From the NCBI RefSeq assembly GCF_032062135.1, contig NC_092861.1, forward strand, positions 124,469,907 through 124,533,906: a stretch of 64,000 nucleotides of DNA, written 5' to 3'. Positions 48,651 to 62,033 of the stretch are shown one piece after another. Made by a program: the position numbers and the translations under genes. Each line of letters opens with the position of its first letter. Positions within the stretch are counted from its first letter, which is position 1. This DNA is from Pyxicephalus adspersus (taxonomy: Eukaryota > Chordata > Amphibia > Anura > Pyxicephalidae). Below the pieces are notes generated by a model, which was not told the DNA's origin, searched no databases, and was given only the letters and a program-made list of their open reading frames with translations.

Positions 48651-51600
48651 AAGGAGGACAGTTTTACCCCCGTTAAGGTATATAGTGAGTAGGGCTTCAA
48701 TTGGCTGGTAGTTGGGGACCGAACCACCATTGACAACCACCAGACACAGAGAGTCGTTTTGTTGGCTGTTAAGCGGGAATCACTTTCCACTGTATATCAA
48801 TGTAAAACAAATGTTTGATGTTTGGGTTGATTTTGTCTCTCACCCAAACTCAAAAAGCAAGATTAGTTTTGATGAGTATTGATACCATTTATGAAAAATT
48901 CTGATATTGAACATATTTAACAATATGCTTTCATAGATTATTTACTGCCTCAAAGGGGACAAAATAGAAAACTTTAGTTTTTTTGGGGTTTATTCACACT
49001 TTGGCACAAATACTCTTTAATCAGTGACCTGGAACAATAGTGCAGATTAGGTTCAAATCTGTTTTTACATCAATAAGGCTAAATGTATTGAAGCAGCCAG
49101 GTTACTGCTATAAACCCACTTCACCAGTAGTACTTTGACACTAGGCTCCTAACATGTTTGCAGAAGAAAAAACTGAATATTGCTTTTGCTAACCATAGAT
49201 TTATTGTACTCATGTACATTTTTTCTCCATAATAAATTTTGATGAGCAAGAACCATGTGCATTTGTATTATCACACATTTTAGGACTAGGCAAGGTCAGG
49301 TATTTATGGCTGGCTCCTTGGTGGCACCAAGATGTTATTCCATGCTGGCATTTGATGTCTCTTACCGCCATGTTTTTCCAGACATTTCAGATTTGGCCTT
49401 GTCATTTCCTTAGTGCCATTTGCTGTGAAAGTTGCTGAGAGTTGCTGAGATCTTAAAATTAGAGCCACATGGAACAGTTGGGAAGCATATGATAAAATTC
49501 CTCAGTCTCAGTGGAGGGTGTATGTGTGTGTTGTGGGGTCAGCTTGGTTCACCAAGTTGATCTATATCTAAAAAATAAAATCTAATACGTTTTAGTGCAC
49601 TTCTCGCTCTAGTATATTCAAATATTTACCTTTTTTATCCATGTGTGGTTTAAAAATCATGCTCTGTTACCCAAAGTCTTGCTGATTGACACTAATATTC
49701 ACCTCTTTTCCCAGCCCCACTCCCTGTGACCTAACTTGCCCCCTATTTCCTCTTGTGTAGCTCCTTCAGCTGGCAGCTATTCAGTTTGGACACATGTATA
49801 GATCTTATAACAGGATGACAAACAGACTGTCCTTTTCTGGGAATGATGGATTATGGCGAGATCGTCTCTAAAAAAAAAAAAAATGAAACTGTGTGAGAGT
49901 CTGAGAGTTAAAATTAAACCTTTTTTTTCCAATGCACACTTCATCTTCCATACCAAGTATTACAAGCTGCAGTAGGAACCCACCTCCTTACCTGTCTGAT
50001 GGACTCTCTCCTACAGATATGTTCTGTCTATGGGTCTCTTTTTTTCAGCTGTTCATTTCTTTTGGTTATCTAGTCCTAAATAAATGGAGCCACATTACAC
50101 CAATGCATGAACAATGTGCTATGGTAGAACATAACTTTCTGTGTTTGGCAAAGCAGTCACAATTCCCTAATGATAGATAACAATACAGTACTGTCTGTGA
50201 ATTCAATATGATGTTGTATGGTTTGTTGCAATTTAATATACAGCTGGCACATAACAGCACACAACAGTACCAGTGAAATTGGTACATTTTACTTGTTTGA
50301 GGTTGTAAGAATAATTAAGTTTACCCCCTTTTAAGAAACAACTGACCATGTACCCCCCTCTACTTCTGTTGCTGATTTGTGGGTGTCTCTGCTTTTATAA
50401 CTTTCTAATATGGTTTTATCAGCATACCTGAGTACTGGAGAATGCCATCACTTGGAGACTTGTTCTTCTGTTGGTTAGCCTGCCTGCGGTAGCTCGGCCT
50501 CGGAAGCCTTTAAATACAAGTGAGCTTCCAAGGTTGTGCAGCAGATCGTAGGATAACTCTGTTGATACAGCTGATCTTGATGTATCTAAGCAGGGGGCCT
50601 CCTGTTGATAAAAAAGATCGCACATGGTTAGGTTTTGTTTTAAATTCTTCCTAAAAGCCAAAATTCTTTCTTATGTTATTTAGAAGGATTATTGGGATTT
50701 TTGAAGTCCTTAAAATTCTGATGCCAAAAAATTAGGAAACATGGAAATACAAACCCGCTGAAGGAAAAATGTATTTTCATTTTAAATATTGAAGGTTTTT
50801 TTTTATTTTTTTTTTACCTATGCCATGTGGTATTTCAACTGATCCTTAATTATGTGTGAGTTAGATATTGGTGGAAGTTGAACACCAGATTTTTAGAATC
50901 TCATGTGATAAAAGGTACTTGATGTTGGGGGTCTTATTAACAGTCCCTGACATTGCACAACTAGTGCAATAGTTATTGAAATTATTGCTTTATAGAAAGC
51001 TGTCAACAAACATACACTATGAGATAGACTGAGACTATAGACATAATATAACAGATGGTCAGAGACTGCAGATATAATACAGAAGATAGACAGAAAATAT
51101 GCAGGAGACAGAGTGAAGACACATTACAAATAAACAAAATCAGCATTCCATAGAATATTTTATTACAACTGGCTTGAGTAAGCGCCTAGGTAAGGAAAAC
51201 ACAGACTGCTGTCTGCAAAGGCCCTTAGGGACACATAGTAAGTGCCAGCAAGGGGGCCACTGGGTCATTTGTTGGGCACATTGGGAATTAGAACCTCCCA
51301 GAACAGGATGGTAAGGAAGGAGAGGTGATACACATTGGAAGGTGGATACAAGTTGAAATTTGTATGGGACTGGAGGTTTTAGTAAAATTGGATCATCTGC
51401 CCAATGCCTAACACAAACTAAGGACTCTGGACAAATATTTTGAATTAGAATTATAGGAACACAGAATACCACTCCTAAAACAAGACTCCAAAAAAGCTGG
51501 AGTCTCCCTTGTTTGCAGCTAAGGTACCGTCTATTGCCATGTTCTCAGACTCCCAGGTTCTGATATTCAACTGCAGCATGGTAAAAAACACAGTACGTCC

Positions 51601-51743
51601 ATGTTTTTTGGGGAACATTTGAAAACTGAGTGAGGCAGCTGGAAATTTAGTGGAGGATACATACATAATACTGGCACTGCCTTCTATAAAGCAAATGTTC
51701 CACTTAGTGCTATATTGAAAATTACAGGTTCAATTTAGGAACG
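48651..51743. other. Intron sequence without recognised elements
   Basis: Open frames up to 110 codons (51140-51472, - strand) lack family signatures. The stretch 51015-51120 has loosely repeated AGATAGAC/AGACTGAGA-type purine words. Confidence 0.45.
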
Positions 51744-51967
51744 GGGCCTGATTTATTATAGCTCTCCAAGGCTGGAGAGGATACGTTTTCATCAGTGAAG
51801 CTGGGTTATCCATCAAACCTGGAATGGATTTCTTAAAAGGAAATTGCTATTTGTTAGCAAATGTTTTCAGTCCTGGACCAGATCCATTGCAGGTTTGCTG
51901 GATCACCCAGCTTCACTGATGAAAGTGTATTTTCTCCAGCTTTGGAGAGCTTTAATAAATCAGGGCC
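51744..51967. mobile_element. Palindromic 220-bp MITE (copy 5)
   Basis: GGGCCTGATTTATTATAGCT...GCTTTAATAAATCAGGGCC with both arms nearly complete, the best preserved palindrome of the set. Confidence 0.9.
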
Positions 51968-53063
51968 ATTGTCTTCACAAAACAAGGAAACATAAAATGT
52001 TTGTACTTCTCTATAGGGACACTATACAATGCTTTCTCACATAAAGGGTTGGTGGATATTGTATAAAACTAAAAGGGAAATAGTTGCCAAGCTATATTAA
52101 GTGCAAACGGTGCATATTTATTGTTTTATTGATATGATACAGTTCTGGTAATTCATGGCCACATTTCCCTTTTGTTAAAGGATATGAAATATGAATGTTT
52201 TAGCTGTTTTACATGTAAGAAATGTGTTTTGCCAGGCTATATTGGTAAATGTGTGGATGTATAGCTTTGTAGTACCGTATTTTCCCAGTCTGGCCGCTCA
52301 CGTGACACGCAATGTGTGCCAAATGCAAGACATCCCAAGAATTTACAACTTCTACCAGAATTTGTTGCCTGAGGAGAACATTTGTATTTCTCATCCTCTG
52401 CAGTTATTAGCCCCCAGGCTCTGCTTTTGTTCCAACATATTACTGAGCATGCGGGCTCCTAACTGCATGAAACCATGACAGATAGAAGATCTTGTCTCTA
52501 AAATGTGATTTTTCCGGTTCCGCTATACAGTGATGTATAATGTGTGCTAGTGGGGCTAGTTTTTCAAGATATAGGCAGAATAATTTTTTGATTAGAGTCC
52601 CAATATACAAGCCTTATATAGCCACAGGATAGTGGAGAGAAAAATTCATGCACTTAAGGTATAATTTTATTAAAAATCCTCCAGCCCACCATTTGTGACC
52701 CTAAACCTTATTAGTCACCTGTATATTGAACCACATAGCTTTAAATACTCACCAAAATACATACCAACACCATCATGGACAATAACCCTGCCCTGTACCT
52801 AACTCGGTAATGATATACAGGAATCTCTGGGATGTTAGGAATTGCCCACATTTCATTGTAAGATGTGCTATGACTTACAGGGAAGGATTATGATTGTACG
52901 TTTCTGGTATATTAGCTTCACTATATCAATGTCATTTATCAATATTAAAAAAATTAGTCTTTGTTGTTTTTTTTTAAAGTATTTGTGAAACCAAATACAA
53001 ACATTTTTATATAATTAAGGTTACCATGAGGTTGCTTTTATTTTCACCTGGTAATATTGCAAA
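51968..53063. other. Intron sequence without recognised elements
   Basis: Nothing identifiable. A 95-codon frame at 52191-52478 shows no domain. Confidence 0.5.
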
Positions 53064-53867
53064 TACAGGTAGTCCCTGAGTTAAGAACTTCCCACATACG
53101 GATGCCTCCTAGATATGAATGGGGCTTCCCTGCTCGCTCTGTGCAGGACAGAGGCTTGAAGGGGGAGGGGGTGGCATTTGCATGGCTTGCAGAAGAAATC
53201 TTTTCCTAAACACAGCTGATGTTGTGAGTGATTTTCAAGAGGAACTATACTAAAAAAAAACAAAACAAAAACACACCTTCAATCCCGCAGGGCAGACCGA
53301 TCACTTAGGGGGTGTCCGGCATCTGGTCCTGACATTCATCTCGTCATCTTCGTCTTCTCGTCATCTTCGTCTTCTCTTCCTGGTTGCGCATGCGTGAGAT
53401 CTGCAAATTTTTCTCTTTGAGCAAAAAGGCTCCTTCTGTGCCTGCCCGAGGTGCTCAGGCATGCGTAGAAAGAGCACCATAGAGCCTACCCTTCATAAAA
53501 GGGGTTCTCTTCTGAGAATTCTAAGTTTAGGTACGCTTTAGGAGCTGAGCTGATCAGTGGCATTTTGTAACTCTTTAATGACCAAGACAAAGTCTGCAAT
53601 TGTTTCTTTTTGCATATCAAAGCACAGCTTGCTCCAGAAGTTAATGAATGTCTAGGCTTCATACATTTTTTTTTTCCGCTTTGTGATTAACTCGCAGTAA
53701 GAATTGTATACAGTAACTGACACCATGCTGCCTAATAATATGTTGAGACAAACATCTGTCCTAATTGCATTTATTGAAATAATGTACCTGTTTAGACTTA
53801 CATACAAATTCAACTTAAGAACAAACCTACAAGTTCCCTTTTTGTATGTACCTGGGGACTACCTGTA
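53064..53867. mobile_element. Non-autonomous DNA transposon with CAGGTAGTCCC termini
   Basis: TACAGGTAGTCCCTGAGTTA at the left and GGGGACTACCTGTA at the right are inverted termini. The right interior ACTTACATACAAATTCAACT and TTAAGAACAAACCTAC is a pattern I remember from repeated frog elements. It was later interrupted by a family B MITE (53234-53541). Superfamily not certain. Confidence 0.8.
53234..53541. mobile_element. TTAA-type MITE, family B (copy 3), nested
   Basis: TTCAAGAGGAACTATACTAA at the left, AATCCCGCAGGGCAGACCGA, AGGCTCCTTCTGTGCCTGCC inside and AAGTTTAGGTACGCTTTAG at the right. Both terminal TTAA sites have mutated. It lies inside the larger CAGGTAGTCCC element at 53064-53867. 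Confidence 0.8.
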
Positions 53868-56800
53868 ATGCAATAGTTGTTACTGAGGGGCTATGTTTAC
53901 TCCTCCATTATATCTATGGGGGGATCCATGGTTTTCACCCAGGCTGTGTACTATAGACATAGCTGTCGTTTTTTGTCTATTGCATGAGGGATTGGAAGAA
54001 TTTCAGTTTAGTAAAAAGTTAACAACAGTTCAAATTACAAAACCACATTTTTTGCAAGATCAACTGTACTTGCTAAAAATGGTATTAACTAAAAAAGGAA
54101 AACTAATGTAGCCATCACATCTTTGGACTGATATGTGCAATATATTGTATTTTTGTTCTTGGGCTTGGTTATCCTTGTTCAGCATCTTCAGAGCAAAGAA
54201 TGTTGCACACTGGTTGCTGATGCATATAGTCTTGCAGTGATAAATGAAGCCCTGGTGTCTTTCACACCACTCCTGAAATAAGACGATATTGTGAAATAAT
54301 AATGTGCCTGACAATGCAGACAGGAGCACTTGGACACAATATGTCTTCCTATTAAGGCCTCACACTTTGATGGGGTTAAGAAGTAGTTTCTCTTCAGCAT
54401 GTACCAGCCTGCGTGCACAGGCATTTTCCCCTGCAAATGATTTGTGATCCTCCCTCAGGCCATTCTAGTCAACTGGGAAAGAAGTATGGTGTGTCTTCCA
54501 AGGCTGAAATTCCTGGGACATACTCAGCCCCTTCCTTGTTCATAGAGGCCAATTCTCCGGCCTCACATTGCATAATACGTGGCAACGTCACAGGCTGGAG
54601 TTATTTAACCCCTGTGTTGGAGACATAAAGCACCTGCTCTGTCTCTGAGCTTTTCTCCTGCTTGGGGCTTCTTTAAACAAATGTTACATCTCACTCGGTA
54701 CCTGTGCAATGCAATAAACTTTATTATAATAAAGTGTGTCTATAGTGAAACTTCACCAGATAGGAAGTGAGGGAAACATCAACAGCATAATAGACACAAA
54801 AAATGTTAGTATCTCTATCAGATTTTTATGGTGTTTTTGGTGTACTCACCTGCTGTCTGGTAAAAGGCTGTCCCCAAATCAGGAAAAGAAGGAACATTTC
54901 TAGAAGTAGAACCTAGCAGGGGTATTCTGATCTTTATCAAAAAAAACATTTTACTAGTGTAGGTACAGTGTATTTAAATCCAAAACCTTTACTGTCCATT
55001 GTATGCATTGTAAAACTTTCTTACTTCTTTTTGAAATACCTGATGAGCCTGCCAGTTGCTACTTTTTTTATTTTGACCACTTCAGGAAAAGAAATATATT
55101 GATAATGTGGTCAGTTTGTGCCCTCCAGGGGAAGTGTTGGAGATATTGAAATCTCAGTTTGTTTTCAGTAGCACCCTTCTTGTTCATTTAAAGAGAATCC
55201 TAGCTGAAGCCTTGATGTCAAACTACCAGGCGATCTTTAGTAGTTTAGTGGTGGTGAGTGGCTGTCAAAGGGGGCTAATAGAGCAAATATGTTGCTTGTT
55301 CTAAGTTTGTAAAGCACATGTTCTCTTTAATTTTTTTAAAATGCATGCACACATCCTGGTAACTATGTATATACCTAAATTACACATCAAAGAGATCGGA
55401 GATGCTTCAGAAATGAGTTATCTGTGGGTGGCATTGCTGGCTGGCCTTCTACAATTTGCTATTTTCCTGGCACTGACCTGAAACAAGTATGCAGGTCAGA
55501 TTGAAGCCATACGTTATGATATGTTTATATGTTATAAATCAGTGTTTAAATTTGTCTCAGAGAAGTAGTTACGGTAGATGAGCTCCCTTTCAAATATTCA
55601 GTTTATTATAATATCTATAGAAATAATAAATCCTGCAATTTTTGCAAATATTGTTTACCAAGCAATAATCAAAGCAACAGAAATGTCTTACAAGTATTTG
55701 TAAATGCAACCATTGGACCAGAGCTATTTTGTGATTTGCGGCACACACTTTATTTCCTGCATTTCGAGAGTTTAAAAGAAGTGTAGTGATACAAAATAGC
55801 AGGCTTGGCAATTCTCATTTACACATACACCCATAGTTTTCTACTGGTGCACATGGCAGAAGCTTGTTTGGCTGAACAAGCAAACCAACCTAGGTGGTAT
55901 TGTTTCTTTTATAACCTCAGAGCAAATATACTCTGGAAAGTACTGACATTACTCAAATTGCTACAATTCACTCACTGGAAAGAAACCGCAATTTACATAT
56001 TGGTAATGGTTATAAAGGCATCTCTCTCAATGCGTTGTAAAAGTTGTACAATGCAGTAAAGCCAACCTTCAAACTACTCGGAAGGGCAACTTCATTTCTG
56101 TTTGCCACAGCACTTTGTGATGTAACATGTCTCAATGTTGCCCAGCTTTTTGTGTGTCCTTGTGTTGGGCTTTGTTAATAAATGGCAGCAAAACGTAGCC
56201 AAGCCCTCTAAGTTTTAGAAATGCCTACGTTGACAGTCAGTTGACAGATCTATCTATCTATCCATCCATCCCTGAACAATACTTTTGATTGTTGCCAGTG
56301 ACGTCTCACATGGGTCTTCATCCCAGATTATTGTTACAATTAATGCTAGCGCTGTTTTCTCTTGGTTGTGTTGGAATTTCTAACTATGTGAGCTAAATCC
56401 AAAGGCAACAAGAAGAGCAAGAAAAGCCGTGTCCACAGGGACACCACCACCCCATAGGGTCGGGCTCATGCCTGTCCTTGTGAACTTTCCCTGTGCTGGG
56501 AGTGGATGCAGTGAGAAATACAAACCCGCTGTACAAATTGCCCAAAATATATTTTTCCTTAATCAGACACAATCTGATAGCGGCACTCACTTCCACAGGG
56601 AGGTAAAGCAGGGCTAAAACTGTGTAAAACTGGGCAACTCAATATGATATGGTATAAAGCCTGACATTCCACGCTGTGCAAAAAAAATGTTCCTGTACTG
56701 CACTACTGAGATATTTGACAGATTTTTATTGTTTCTTTTATAACCTAGATAGGGGTCCCCAAACTGTTTTGATGAGGGGCTCTTCTTTGTTCTTTCTAAT

Positions 56801-58010
56801 CTACAAGAAAATGACTGCCAGGGTCAGGAGGCCTTTTGTGCACCGACCATTCGCATGGTTGTAAGGGACATTTTAATAGGCTGGCAGGGGATTTAATATA
56901 ACAATTACTGTCCATTAAATGTATTGTATTGTTACTCAATAAACCACCTTGTTTTTTTTTTTTTTTTACGTTTTTTTTTATATGAAGTGATTTGTAACTC
57001 TACACTAATTCAGGTTCTTCCACGGTTATCTGGTTGGTGAAAGATTCATTCACAGCATCTACCTATTGATATTTAATGAGTGGACACCTTTTTGTTTAAA
57101 GAAAATATTTTATGGGTTAACATCACCCAATTGTTAGTGTCTCCTTGATTATATGGTGTGTTCCCCACTGTTCTCTATATAGGCTGTGCAGTCAATCCGC
57201 ACAATGTGGTAATACAAAGCCAAGGCACACGCGCTAATACAGGTGTTACAACAATGGACACTCTAGTAGCTGCTTTCTATAAGAAAATTATGGTATTGTG
57301 ATAACTAGTTTATTAACATCAGCAGCTTATTTTTTTGAAAAATCATTTTGCTTTTCTATTAGATCAGAGTTAATATAAAATATACAATGCTTATATATTT
57401 TCATGCATGTCCCCTGTCACATGTTGATTTACACAATAGCTGCTGAACAGGGCCGTTTATAGACATCAAAGACAGATATCTGTATAACTCTTCTGCTAAC
57501 ACTGGGAAGAAAGACAGTAAATCATTGGAGAGGTACATGAGAATGTTTTTATGGGTTATGTTGGCTGCCAATGGCTGACAACCTTTAACTTGTTTCCAGA
57601 TTTTGTTTTTGCAGTAACTATGTGTGGGGTGGTAGATGCATGAGATTTACACTTTTATATTGCTTTTTGGTTGACTTTGGAATGTTTTTCCAGATTCTTC
57701 TTCTTTTTGCATCTTCTGAAGCTGAGCAAATCTAATTTAGCAAAAGATCTACATGTGATTTCTATTCGGATTATTGGAATTAAATAAGCAATAATAACAC
57801 TGTGAACTGTTTCATGTTTTAGGATAGAATTTACACAACACGAATGAAAGTGATGTATTTTTTCCAACTCTCTCACTTCAATATGAGTTATAGCTAATGC
57901 TGAGTAAAGGAGAAAATCATTGTTTTGTTTGTACATTTTATGCATTTCATAATAATTTGCTTGTTTTTTTATACATGAAATAGAAGTAATAGGTATGTTA
58001 ACTATTATAC
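53868..58010. other. Intron sequence without recognised elements
   Basis: It contains the tetranucleotide tract at 56247 and two T-runs near 56952-56980. No exon or transposon could be assigned. Confidence 0.45.
56247..56272 (+). repeat. TCTA/TCCA tetranucleotide microsatellite
   Basis: GATCTATCTATCTATCCATC and the next bases form a short compound tetranucleotide tract. Confidence 0.85.
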
Positions 58011-58126
58011 TATGTTTATAAAGCGTCAACATATTAGGGTACCTTGGGGTTGCAAATGACACAGATGCAAACCATGACACAGGAGGAGAGGACCCTGCCC
58101 AAAAGAGCTTACAATCTAAAAGGTGG
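58011..58126 (-). mobile_element. L2-type 3' UTR fragment
   Basis: On the + strand GTTTATAAAGCGTCAACATA, GGGGTTGCAAATGACAC and AGGAGGAGAGGACCCTGCCC correspond in order to the reverse complement of the L2 3' UTR seen at 19303-19460. The microsatellite end is missing. Confidence 0.8.
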
Positions 58127-61100
58127 AAGGGAAAGTAGCACTCATTTGTTGCAGGTTGCTAACGTCTGTCATCTATGAAAAGCAAATTCTTTGCTCTGAC
58201 ACTGGTTTTTAAAAACACCCACTATGCAACTTAAATGAAATGCTTACAGTCCTATCAGGATGGTGTGTTTAATTGTTAATTGGTATATGGGGGTTGTTTT
58301 TAAAACCAATAATAATTTAACTGATCCAGCATAAATGCATACCATCCTTATATATCAAACAATGTTTGAGCACTGTTTTAAAAATACATATAGAATATTT
58401 TACATTTTATCTAAACCTGACTTCTCTTTCTTATTACTTGAGCTACAAAATCTGAGGGCTTTCTGCTAGATATCCAAAATTCCCCTGGGACATGGAAACT
58501 CAGCATGTCAACTAATATACGTACAATCCTTTTTTATAATCATAATCCTTTCTATGGTATTATGGGGAGGAAAGCAGATAAGCAGGTTGATGAAAGCTGA
58601 GTCTTTTCTATTCTTTTTTTCCTTGGTTCTGATCTACTCTATAACATGCTGAGGAGCCACTGAGGCCACACATGAAAACAAATACTCACTGTACCGTATA
58701 TGTTTACTCTTTTAATGTTATACTTTTCTAAAATGGTCCAGTTCTTTTCATATTCTGTAACATTCGTTCTAGTATATGGTTGATTGGTAACTTTTGACTT
58801 ATTGGTTGCCAATAAGAAAACATTACTCAAACCCTCTTATGCTTTTTTAGGGACACAGGATTAAGTTAATGTTGTTTATCCAAATATTACTTAGCAAAAG
58901 AACACCTGTCACAGAACTGGTCAAGTTCATCTTCGGTCTATTCCGAGCGCCATTATATGAAATAAGACTCCCCGCATTCCCCAGCAAAAAAGCTACCCTC
59001 GTACTCAAGAACCTTAAAATCAAGGGGAAAATATACAACTCGGCCAGTTTGCATGTAAGGGTCCCTGTGCACTGATTACATTGCTCCCATTAAAGTTTTA
59101 GGAAACTCCCCATTTCCACAGTCTCAAAAAGAAGGGTATGGACTAAGCTGGACACCTATGAAATGGTTGAGATTTTCATATGAATTCAATTCAGTGAACT
59201 TCAGTGGGCTCTTACTACAGGTAACCTCCAACATTGCTTTTACCAAAGGTTTCCATCGTGCACTCAATTTTTGTCTAGCTTTGCAACAGTCAAAGAGCTA
59301 TAAATACTAATCCAAAAACAAGTTAAACTATTTTCCTTTTTAAATTTGTTCTAAAACAGTAAAAAAAAAAATAGTAAAGTTCAGGGTAAGTATTCCGGTT
59401 TAAAAGAGGTTTTTCAAGCTATTAATTATTTTCATATGTTGGCAACTGTTGGAGCCTGAAGTTGGCTGTCATACCTTTAGGAGGAGGAAATACCTGTTTA
59501 ATTCATCCAACGCATAGCTTATTTTTTTTCTTTTCCTCTCCTGTAACCTAAAGAAGCACAGGTTAAAGAAAATATTTCCTTTATGATTCACATACTCCAT
59601 GGAAACTTGAATTCCTAAACACAACTCAACATAATCTCTAAATTCTAAGTCCCTAAATTTATTATTTCGTTTGTGTTGGACTGATACCTTGTTCTGTTAT
59701 AATTATTTGTTCAAGTAAGGATGTATTTCTAATTTATTTAAAAAAAAAATATTATAAAATCTATATATACAAGACATCTTGGGTAAGCCGGCTGGGTCTG
59801 TCGGCTGAAGAAACCCATTAATTCTGAATGGCAATGTGAGCCAATAGTGCAGTCTACATTTCTTACCATTGGACATTTTTTCTGTTGTGTTTATTTCTCT
59901 GTTATATGAAAAGCAAAAGAAATTCTCACTAGATTGTTGTGTACATGGTTTAAATGTCTAGGCTTAGCATTTGGCATCTGACATTACTTAAGTTTGAAGT
60001 GGAGGATAACTAAAGAGTCAGACCATCAATTTTGATAGACGAATAATTTACCCTAATTTTTCTTATATTTCTCAAAGAATCTTTTTGTGAGATATCAGTG
60101 TTAAATGCCTGGTACCTGCTGCGGTTTTTATCATAAGTCCCTCTGTTCTTTTGGGAATTGTATATTAAGAATGCATCTGGTGGTACCAGAATCCATGTGG
60201 ATGAGTGGAAGAACCAAAAACTCTCTGGTGAACAGTTGAGATTTATGGCACCAAGTTCTTAATGATGGAATATGAGTGAAATATAGAAATAAGGGAATTA
60301 CTTAACTTGTTGTACTCCATCTATACCTAAATACCTTTAGGTATAAATAACTTTATAACTTGAATTTATTGGTCCTTTATAGAATGTTTTAAGATACTTT
60401 TGAACCTGCTAAAAACAGAAACATTTCTGTAAGAGTTTTTGAAAAATATAAAAAGTTTTCTAAAAAAAAGTTTCTTTTAGAATAAATAAAGTTCTGTAAT
60501 GGTATCAAACGTGAAACAGAGAATTTGTGTGGTTGTTGACTTTTATTTATTTATTTTTTTTATAAATGTCTTTTTATGTCTGCAGCATCTCTTTGTATTA
60601 AATATGATGTCCAAGAGTTGTGGCCCAGCAGCCACGCTCCTAACATTCATTTTCATATCTAAGAACTGTTTAGAATTGTGTCCAGTTAACTTCAGATGTT
60701 GGATTGCATTTCAACTTCCTTGTATTTGTCCTCTAAGACAACTTTTCTCCTTTTTTTTAAATGTTTGGATTTGGCTGACCTTACAAGACTTAACTGTTTT
60801 TCTAATATTCTCCTTCCCTCTCTGGTAATGAGCTGTCCAGATTCTGCAGCTGTCTATTTAGGAGGCTTGCTGTGACTGTTCCCAGTAATGCTACATACCA
60901 TCATCAATTACATATTTGTCTACTCCTGGTCCTACTATATGTATACATACAACAAACTGAGTGATGGTCGTATGTGTAGAGGGAAGGAAGGATACCTAGA
61001 ACCAATGATAAATATTACTGTGTGCAAGACTACAATAGTAAAAATTCCTGTACGTGCAAAGTGTTAATACCTTGAATGAAGAACAGTGCACTCACCCATT

Positions 61101-61154
61101 TATGGTATGCAGGGAAACTACTGTGGTTGAAAAAATTAAGAAGGATAACTAGGG
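58127..61154. other. Intron sequence without recognised elements
   Basis: AT-rich. Frames of 109 codons (60499-60828) and 68 codons (58869-59075) have no recognisable product. Confidence 0.45.
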
Positions 61155-61267
61155 CATTTAAATGTATCCCACCCCCGCCCCCCAATCCAAGTACTAACCA
61201 GGTAGGATTTGCTTAGTTTCCAAGATCAGACAGGATTGGGTGCATTCAGGGTGGTGTGGTCATAAGC
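61155..61267 (-). pseudogene. 5S rRNA-like pseudogene
   Basis: On the - strand the unit starts GCTTATGACCACACCACCCT, then CCTGTCTGATCTTGGAAAC, TAAGCAAATCCTACCTGG and TTAGTACTTGGAT, which follow 5S rRNA in order (ACCACCCTGA..., GTCTGATCTCGGAAGCTAAG, CTGGTTAGTACTTGGATGG). Internal promoter regions are recognisable. The 3' third becomes a G-rich run (GGGGGGCGGGGGTGGG) and the last bases are lost. It could be a retropseudogene or the head of a 5S-derived SINE, and it is unlikely to be functional. Confidence 0.82.
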
Positions 61268-61317
61268 TGAATGGACCTTTAAACCTATTTATGTCTGGCA
61301 GCTTTTCCATTCTTTAC

Positions 61318-61746
61318 TAAAGCTACGTACACACTTCCAATTATTATCGTTGGAAAACGAACGACGAACGATCCTGCACGATATCTACGAACAATCGTAT
61401 AGCACCGATCCTGCACATAGAGATAACGACACGATCGTTCGTAGATATTGTACACACAATAGATACGATCGTTTGAGCGATAGAGGAACTATGTGCACGA
61501 CAGGAAAGTGAACGAGCGTTCGTTCATTACGCATGCTCAGCCCATGGACGATCAACGAACGACCGTACACACGAACGATGTTCAACGATCGTCGTCCAAT
61601 CCGATCCGCCGGTCCGGTCGTTCGTTTCCAGCGACTTTCCTCGTTCATCGGCGTTGTTGGTTACTTTTTTACGAACGATTTTTTGCCCAATCGATCGTTC
61701 GTCGTTCGATTGGAACGATAAAAATTGGAAGTGTGTACGCACCTTA
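61318..61746. mobile_element. GTACACAC MITE, long subfamily (copy B, CpG-rich)
   Basis: Left end TAAAGCTACGTACACACTTC, right end GAAGTGTGTACGCACCTTAA. The interior holds many CGAACGA/ATCGTTCG motifs and CGTTCGTTTCCAGCGACTTT, also seen in copy A. CpGs are still abundant, so the copy is probably young. Short open frames on both strands are by-products of the palindromic sequence. Confidence 0.85.
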
Positions 61747-62033
61747 AGGCTATGTACACATAAATTTTTGTCGTTGGAAAGGATCTTGCACGGCCCTTTT
61801 CAATGACAAAAGACTTAAATATGCATAAACGAGCGATGTACATACAGCAATGTTCTGATCTAATAAGATGGGAGGGGGAGAACGAACCGGCACCCCACTG
61901 TGCTCTCTCCCCTTCACTTGCATTGATGTGCATCGGTCATTTGAAGTCGTTTGTGGATTCATCCTGGTGAATCCACGAATGACTTCAGATGGCCAGTGCA
62001 CACACGTCAGATTGTTGTCCGTACATAGCCTAA
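61744..62033. mobile_element. GTACACAC MITE, short subfamily, reverse orientation
   Basis: TAAGGCTATGTACACATAAA with TTGTCGTTGGAAAGGATC at the left and GTCCGTACATAGCCTAA at the right, so the end that is on the right in other copies is here on the left. TAA lies outside GGCTA and TAGCC on both sides, fitting a TAA target duplication. It abuts the long copy B. Confidence 0.85.

Noticed and set aside
57655..58080. 141-codon frame on - strand
   Set aside because: Its N-terminal part is translated L2 3' UTR, and the rest has no homology I can name.
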